A stretch of 64,000 nt of DNA from Schistosoma mansoni (lineage: Eukaryota; Platyhelminthes; Trematoda; Strigeidida; Schistosomatidae). Both the position numbers and the translations under genes were made by a program. Below are positions 58,136 through 64,000 of the stretch, piece by piece. The stretch covers positions 310,001 through 374,000 of the forward strand of contig NW_017385991.1 of NCBI RefSeq assembly GCF_000237925.1, read 5' to 3'. The notes under the pieces were generated by a model. It saw only the letters and a list, made by a program, of their open reading frames with translations, did no database searches and was not told the origin of the DNA. The first letter of the stretch is position 1. Each line of letters starts with the position of its first letter.

Positions 58136-61100
58136 GTAAGACAATATGAATTTACTTTTACTTTGTCGATTGCAATTGAGCGATTAAGTCCCTCATTTCC
58201 TGAACTAAGTATTCTCGATAAACTCGGGAAACTTATTCGTTATTATTGTCTGGATAAATCAATGAAATTGTAGAAATAAAGGAGTTTGTATCCATTGGAC
58301 TCTTAAGTTTGTCAGCAGTACACATCTACTTGTGTACTAAATGACAAATAGTTATGCTTCAGCAAAAACTTTGAAACACTAACAGCTGCTAAATTTTACC
58401 AAGCTATGAATGAAGTGAAATTTAAAATTAAAACTTATCCAGTGTTAATCCCAATATTACAACTAAATGTTTTCTTTGGTCAAAATAAAATAACTATGCT
58501 TTGTAGACTAAGTTACACAGAGTTAGTGTCTCTTGTGTTAAAAAAACACAGTTATTGGGGTAAGGTTGAAAATTAGTAAACAAGCAGGTATTTTTAACGT
58601 AGTTTTGGAGTCAGGAATTCAGAGACTGTTAGTTCCAACCTAGTTTTATCCAAGGTATCCTAAAGACTTTTATCATACTCGTCACGTTAACGGGTCAAAT
58701 TGTACTCTTCAAGAATTTGTACTGAAACAAACTGTTTTTATTCATTTTGGTAATGCTTTTTCATAACTGATTTGTATGAGGCTTGTATAAACTTCTTTAG
58801 TATCAATGTACTAACATGAATACGGCTTCACTGAGTATTTACAGTTAATTATTTCGGTTACCCAGAATGTTATTTTTCTGGTGGTTCAAGGTTCATTTTA
58901 TAATTCAAGTGAATTTCTCTTGTGTTACCTCCATTTGACTGTTCTCATTATTTTTGTTTACTTCAATGCCACCATTGTAAGTCGATGCCTCATATGCCTA
59001 CTTAAAACGTAAACAGGAAAACTGAGTAAAAAAATCTTACGCTTTCTTCTACCAATCTACTACCCCGTCTTACTTCATATCTATTCGAGTTAAGCGAAGA
59101 AACTGCATATTGTATTGTATAAGTGTAGTCCGATGATAAAACCCCTCTTTTCAAACATTGCAGTTCATAAAGACCAATTACAATTTAATTCATTTGTAAG
59201 AGTTTGAATCTTCTTATTGATCTTGAGGACTACAACTGATCAGTCTCTAAGTCGATCATTTCGATATTGCCATTAAGTCACAAAAATTTTTTAGGCAGAG
59301 TTGGATGCGCTTCTCGTCCTATTTAAGTCAGCTGGATGCACCTGCACCCCTTCACTGAAATTGAACCTAGTACCTTTCGATTCTAGCGTCCAACGCGTTA
59401 ACCGCTTAGCTACTGAGTCCCGTTGGGAACATCAATACTGGCGTGCATTCATATCCAGCTGCCGAGTCTTATATAGGACGGAACAGGAACTTTGAATTCC
59501 ATTGCTAGCCATCACCCAACTCAATATGAACGAGTACAATCTATTTGTAAAGGGTTATGCTGAAATTGTTCTTATATTTCTTTGTTTATTCATGACCCAA
59601 GGTTTGGAAGTCAAATATTGAGAAAAAAATTAATGGCACTGTAAAAATACGCACTGAACCTCAGGTATTCGGTCTTCATTATTCTGAAAACTATGATGTC
59701 TACACTTCTGCTGGTATGTATAATGTAGTATATATATATGGCTTATTTTCTTTATCATATTACAGGTGAAGTGACTTTTCTTTATCGTGCCAAGACAGTC
59801 GATCAGTTTCTCATGTTAAGTAAGTTGGTTGTTAATTTTTTTAAAAACTTTTTAAATAAAATGACTCGTGAAAGTTAAGCCGTTGCTTTTTTCTTCTTCC
59901 TCTTTTTTCTGTTTTGTATCTCAAATAGAACAAGCCATACTTTCCTTGGATCCGACTTTAGAAGCTCCTCCATTAAGAGATATACGTGATTTCTTATTGA
60001 CAGCTCGTCATAATATCATGAATCCACCACCATCTCGTGATTATATTGAAGAATATTGTCAACTATATTTATGGGCAAGGCATGATTTAAATGTAAGTAG
60101 ATTGTTCTTTATTCTTCTCCCTCCCAAAATGCCCTGGTACGGTCGAGAGTGGGGAGAGTCCGCTCTCCCTCTCGAAATGCTCTCACATGGCCACGCGTAT
60201 ATAGCCTCTACCAGGGAAGTCCTACTCACTGCCTTCTCGTGGTGGGGGTGTTGTTCACGAAAGTGAGAGGACGAAAAGCGAATGCCTGGCGCTTTAACCG
60301 GGTTGGTGGACACGGGAAGTTCACCTGGGGGAGTTGGAAAACCCTGATTCCAAACCAATGGTGCACATGGGCTCCAATATCCTGAAGGAACAAATGGCGT
60401 ATGAACCAATCGTTGATCACCAGCTACCATGGGACTGCATCTCCTGACGATGCTCCACTGCCTTGTGGATCAGACCCTTAGGTCAAAGACTCTGGGTGTG
60501 GTCCCCTAAGAAAACCATCTGCTTCAGTTTGGGCACCTGGGGAGTATCACAGCCCTCACACAAATCGAATGAGATTTGTGCGGCGCATATTTATCTGGTG
60601 CTTCCTTGTACCAATATCTATGTGTATAAATAAAAAATAAAATAAATGTTGTAGTTTAAAATCACTGAAATAGATATTTTACATAAATGTTGGTTTCTCT
60701 TTCTAGCCTTTTGGTGAATCAGAATATAGACGGTTTTGTGAATTGCAAACTAATTTATTAGAAATGTAAGTTTGTATTCATAAACTGTATTAATGTATTC
60801 TTTTAATCTGTATAATTCGTTATTTTATAAGCTGGATTTCATCACAGAATGATCGCAACTTGGGGAAACGTTGAAAACTAGCACAGAGAACACCGCTAAA
60901 AGGTTTCATTTTAGTATGGGGCTCACCTGGGGGAAACAACCATTCAGTACTCACTCCCTGGTTCCGAATTGTTCTCCTGTTTGTAATCAATTCATGACAA
61001 AAACCGGATAATATGTTCAATGAATGAATCCCAGTTCATTCTCGTTTATATTCTCTAATTAAGAGACAAGATGGAAAAACATCTCAAATGAGAAAGACAT

Positions 61101-63660
61101 CGGCCTCTTGACTTCCGAAAAATCTCAGCTTTCACCGTTAGGCGTCGTAACTCTTTTATATGAAGATTCTTTGACTCACCGGGTAGAATTTATTTGGTTT
61201 GCTCTGCAGCGCTGTTATAACAAGTAACCATATCAGTATTTCGTCTTAGATACAATACTGCTATGCAACACTCACCCACTAAATAAACGAGAAAAATGCT
61301 CGAGGTTTTGGAAACCGAACAATTTTTAAACATTGAAAAGTAGATAGGCAACCTCACATAGTATGTTATTATTTATTATTTAAACACATAAATATTGGTA
61401 CAAGGAAGCACCAGATACATATGCACCGCACAAATCTCACTTGATTTGTGTGAGGGCTGTGATACTGCCCAGGTGCCCAACCTGAATCAGGTGGTTTTCT
61501 TAGGAGGCCACACCCAGAGCCTTTGACCTAAAGATCTGATCCACAAAGCAGTAGAATATCGTGGGGAGATGCAGTCCCATGGTAGCCGGTGACCATACGC
61601 CATTTGTTCCCTCAGTATACTGGAGCCCATGTGCACCGTTGGTTTGGAATGAGGGTTTTCCAACTCCCCTAGGTGGACTTTCCGTGTCCACCAATCCAGT
61701 TAAAGATCTGGACATTCGCTTTTCGTCCTCTCACTTTCGTGAACAACACCCCCGTCACGAGAACGCAGTGACATAGAATAACTTGACTTGAATTTTAAAA
61801 CGAACTACAAGCAATTACAACAGTAATCCTGTGTGTAGTTACTCCGAATAGTTGTTTACAATTTGTTAAAAATAACACAAAATGTTCTTTAGTGGTGACA
61901 TGATTTAAAGATGAAAATATGCCTTATTGATTACCTTCAGTAACTCACAGGATGGTCTTAAAGAAAGTTAAACCAATTCCCAGCTAGTTAAAATACAGGT
62001 GATATAAATAAACAATGTATTATCACGATATGGGTTTAGGGCTGAGTTAGGCGTAATGGTCAAGGCCCCCAAATGCCCTGGTACGGCCGAGAGTGGGTAG
62101 AGCCCGCTCTCCTCGAAATGCTCTCACATTGCCACGCGTATATAGCCTCTGACAGGGAAGTCCTACTCACTGCCTTCTCGTGGCCTCGGTGTTGTTTACG
62201 AGATTGAGAGGATGAAAAGCGAATGTCCGGCACTTTAACCGGGTTAGTGGACACGAGAAGTTCACCTGGGGGAGTTGGAAAACCCTGGTTCCAAACCAAT
62301 GGTGCACATGGGCTGGCTCCAGTATACTGAGGAAAGAAATGGCGTATGAATCAATCGTTGATCACCAGCTACCATGGGACTGCATCTCCTTACGATGCTC
62401 CACTGCCTTGTGGATCAGACCTTTAGGTCAAAGGCTCCGGTTGTGGCCCTCTAAGAAAACCACCTGATTCAGTTTGGGCACCTGGGGAGTATCACAGCCC
62501 TCACACAAATCGAATGATATTTGTGCGGCGCATATGTATTTGGTGCCCCTGTGTACCAATATTTATGTGTTTAAATAATGTATGTATGTAATCGTCAAGA
62601 ATAGAAGTGAAAAAATAATCTGTAGGCATGCATCCATACTTAGTTGTTTGATTAAAAAACATCAAGAAACTTTTCGGTTACCCTTGAAAATCCACAAATC
62701 ATGGTCCTTAATTCTCTATTTCCCATGATGTTTATCAATTTCAAGCGTCCAAGTAACTAAATATTAGCAAGTTTCATTTGATTCTTACCTAACTCTTAAT
62801 AAAATGCAAACTCTTAGTCATTCCCTTTTGAATTTTGCGCAAAAATCTTAAATTTGTTTGGTTCATTGATAAAGTATACGTTTGCTGATTTCGATTTTAT
62901 TGTGTCACTATTATTATGATTATTATTTTTCATTGTTCAAGAGTCAATCGTACAGGACCATGGCCTGTCTATTCATCAGGTGGAATCAATACTATTGGTC
63001 AATCATCATCCGAACATTCATCAAAGATACATAAAAGAACTCATTCAAATTTTAAAATTAATTTTCCATCATTTCTATTTAAGGCAACAGAACATTCACA
63101 ACCTCGTGTTGTTCGTTCAGGTGCTTCTGTTACAACAGTAACGACTACAATACCATCATCATCATCATCGCTGACAACAGCAATAACTACGAGTATTGCA
63201 TTATCAACAGCTACATTATCATCACCATCAATATCTGTAGTTCATCAATCACGTCCAACACGTGTTAAAGTATTATCTAGAACTGGACAACCTAGTGGTT
63301 TAAATTTAAAACGTTTATCTCATTCAACACATCGTAAAAAGCATGAATTACTAGTTTCACCATCTGAACATGAAACACTTACTGGAAATTCACTTTTAAT
63401 TCATTCAAGTCATGTATTTACAAATGATATTATCAGTGAAATCGATTCCAATGTAGATAGAATTGAAACAAAAACCGGTAATTGTTCACATCGTCGTGAT
63501 AGTTGTCAAAGTGATGGTTCACAAACAGCTTTAATTGATCTAGAACCTGTTATTGTTGTAAATCAATCGAAAACATCATTGCAACCATCACGACAAATAA
63601 AACTCAATGAATCTTACAATATTCAACCGGATACAAAAAATCTGACACGATTTAACAAAG
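57974..63660 (+). CDS. C1orf43 (NICE-3 family) homologue, 6 visible exons
   Basis: Single-pass membrane protein of the NICE-3 family. The human protein is poorly understood; published screens link it to phagocytosis. Exons 57974-58135, 59602-59713, 59766-59819, 59929-60092, 60707-60765 and 62942-63660 join in phase (about 423 residues). Residues 5-30 form the membrane anchor (LALFLVLLAIGVIILISILV) followed by KRRIARRKSR. The conserved domain has GHGLPK, KIRTEPQVF, FLYRAKTVDQF, LRDIRDFLLTARHNI and NPFGESEYRRFCELQ. These parallel GHNAPK, KYEPQL, YLYRMKALD, FRSYLLDLR and GQNEYLRYQEAL in the human protein. A long Ser/Thr-rich tail follows and continues past the donor at 63661. Introns contain repeat A and Sm-alpha copies. 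Confidence 0.85.
58136..59601. other. Intron 1 of the C1orf43 homologue
   Basis: AT-rich, with an Sm-alpha-like relic at 59190-59520 just before exon 2. A short frame running on from exon 1 is intron read-through. Nothing else seen. Confidence 0.6.
59190..59520. repeat. Sm-alpha-like relics in opposite orientations
   Basis: Left module (GAGGACTACAACTGATCAGT), then on - a tRNA-like head and ribozyme relic (59290-59425; reads CATCCAGCTGACTTAAATAG on -), then on + another ribozyme relic (CATATCCAGCTGCCGAGTCT ... GGACGGAACAGG) with tail ATTGCTAGCCATCACCC. The GAAA and CUGANGA cores are mutated in both, so neither should cleave. Confidence 0.65.
59602..59713 (+). CDS. C1orf43 homologue, exon 2
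   Basis: Acceptor acccaag, donor GTATGT at 59714, ends phase 1. Encodes VWKSNIEKKINGTVKIRTEP then QVFGLHYSENYDVYTSA. A GTATTC donor after EPQ is an alternative, but the longer form keeps the frame into exon 3. Confidence 0.8.
59766..59819 (+). CDS. C1orf43 homologue, exon 3
   Basis: 54 bases after atattacag, donor GTAAGT at 59820. Encodes GEVTFLYRAKTVDQFLML with split codons on both sides; FLYRAK matches the family YLYRMK. Confidence 0.88.
59929..60092 (+). CDS. C1orf43 homologue, exon 4
   Basis: Acceptor ctcaaatag, donor GTAAGT at 60093. Encodes QAILSLDPTLEAPPLRDIRD, FLLTARHNIMNPPPSRDYIE and EYCQLYLWARHDLN, the core of the conserved domain. The following intron received a repeat A copy 35 bases after the donor. 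Confidence 0.9.
60127..60655 (+). repeat. Repeat A, complete copy
   Basis: Starts AAATGCCCTGGTACGG, ends ATAAATAAAAAATAAAATAAA. Lies in intron 4 of the C1orf43 homologue. No clear target-site duplication. Confidence 0.85.
60707..60765 (+). CDS. C1orf43 homologue, exon 5
   Basis: Acceptor ctttctag, donor GTAAGT at 60766, ends phase 2. Encodes PFGESEYRRFCELQTNLLE, matching the family segment with GxxEYxRYxEALxEL. Confidence 0.9.
61365..61770 (-). repeat. Repeat A copy, 5'-truncated
   Basis: Tail at 61365-61395 (attatttattatttaaacac), body on -, stops near 61770 (CACGAGAACGCAGTGACATAG). A short ACATAG is found on both sides, a weak candidate duplication. Confidence 0.8.
62053..62599 (+). repeat. 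Repeat A, complete copy with 12-bp TSD
   Basis: GTAATGGTCAAG at 62053-62064 and GTAATCGTCAAG at 62588-62599 (one mismatch) flank a copy that starts AAATGCCCTGGTACGG and ends TGTTTAAATAATGTATGTAT. Confidence 0.85.
62942..63660 (+). CDS. C1orf43 homologue, exon 6 (tail)
   Basis: Acceptor attgttcaag, donor GTGAGT at 63661, ends phase 1. Opens with VNRTGPWPVYSSGGIN, then about 220 residues of Ser/Thr/His-rich sequence with a run of Ser codons (ATC repeats near 63154-63170) and basic patches such as HRKKHE. Human C1orf43 has a shorter tail, so this extension is lineage-specific. It continues outside the window. Confidence 0.8.
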
Positions 63661-64000
63661 GTGAGTATGTGTTATGCATTATTCTATCGGGTTATGCATA
63701 TAGTTACATTGTCTCTCGTCTAGTATCATTTTGAAAAATGTACACTTGAATCAGCTTGATATAAATCGAAAAAATGTTAAAAAGTGATATACTTGGTGCT
63801 AAGTCGATTTCGCGGTAACGAACGTAGGCCAATGATACGATAAGCTACTCTTATCTGTTGTCCCAGGCCCCGCTAACTAGATGAAGAAGTCCAAGGCAAA
63901 GTAGGGGAATATGTATTCCGTAAGCAGCCGAGTACAAGCATGTCATAAGGGGAAAAACTCAAACGTATATATACAGCAACAAATTGTCCTTGGGCATCAT
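63661..64000. other. Intron after exon 6, nothing recognised
   Basis: Begins with donor GTGAGT. No repeat, RNA gene or exon could be identified before the window ends. Confidence 0.5.

Larger units (their letters stand above)
60766..62941. other. Intron 5 of the C1orf43 homologue
   Basis: Holds repeat A copies at 61365-61770 (-) and 62053-62599 (+). 60780-61360 and 61780-62050 are AT-rich with nothing recognised. The remaining 62600-62941 leads into the acceptor of exon 6. Confidence 0.6.

Overview
The window looks like nuclear DNA of a parasitic flatworm, most likely a Schistosoma species. The evidence is a schistosome-type hammerhead-ribozyme retroposon (Sm-alpha-like), RTE-type and CR1/Jockey-type LINE remnants, a Gypsy element whose Gag has the CHCC motif of the trematode CsRn1 group, and AT-rich GT-AG introns. 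The species cannot be fixed from the sequence alone. Two host genes, both on the + strand, flank a large tandem repeat.

Left (1-16.7 kb): the 3' part of an SLX4 homologue, the scaffold of structure-specific DNA-repair nucleases. Seven exons between 3205 and 15928 splice in phase into about 635 residues. They end with the SAP-like region and the conserved C-terminal domain that binds SLX1. Introns hold many retroposons: a roughly 530 bp non-tRNA SINE-like family (called repeat A here, nine or more copies, several with target-site duplications), a tRNA-derived SINE, Sm-alpha-like copies and an RTE fragment.

Centre (16.7-46.0 kb): a tandem array of a roughly 1.86 kb unit. Each full unit carries a tRNA-Thr(TGT) gene on + and a convergent tRNA-Asp(GTC) gene on -. 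Thirteen Thr genes look identical. Ten Asp genes can be seen, of which five look normal, three have a T-stem mismatch, one has an altered acceptor end and one is badly broken. The array is cut by four runs of exactly 200 N, so contig order inside it is not assured. A Gypsy element with open gag and pol frames (40.4-45.65 kb) sits in the array. Its gag/pol junction shows a clear -1 frameshift signal.

Right (46.0-64 kb): a transposon graveyard (LINE 3' end, a decayed LINE with a 5'-truncated Gypsy copy inserted in it), then a homologue of human C1orf43 (NICE-3 family). Six exons from 57974 to 63660 encode an N-terminal membrane anchor, the conserved domain and a long Ser/Thr-rich tail that runs on beyond the last visible donor site.

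The most notable items are the tRNA-Thr/tRNA-Asp array with its per-copy variation, the strand-composition switch at each tRNA, the Gypsy frameshift signal, and evidence that contigs in the array are mis-ordered.
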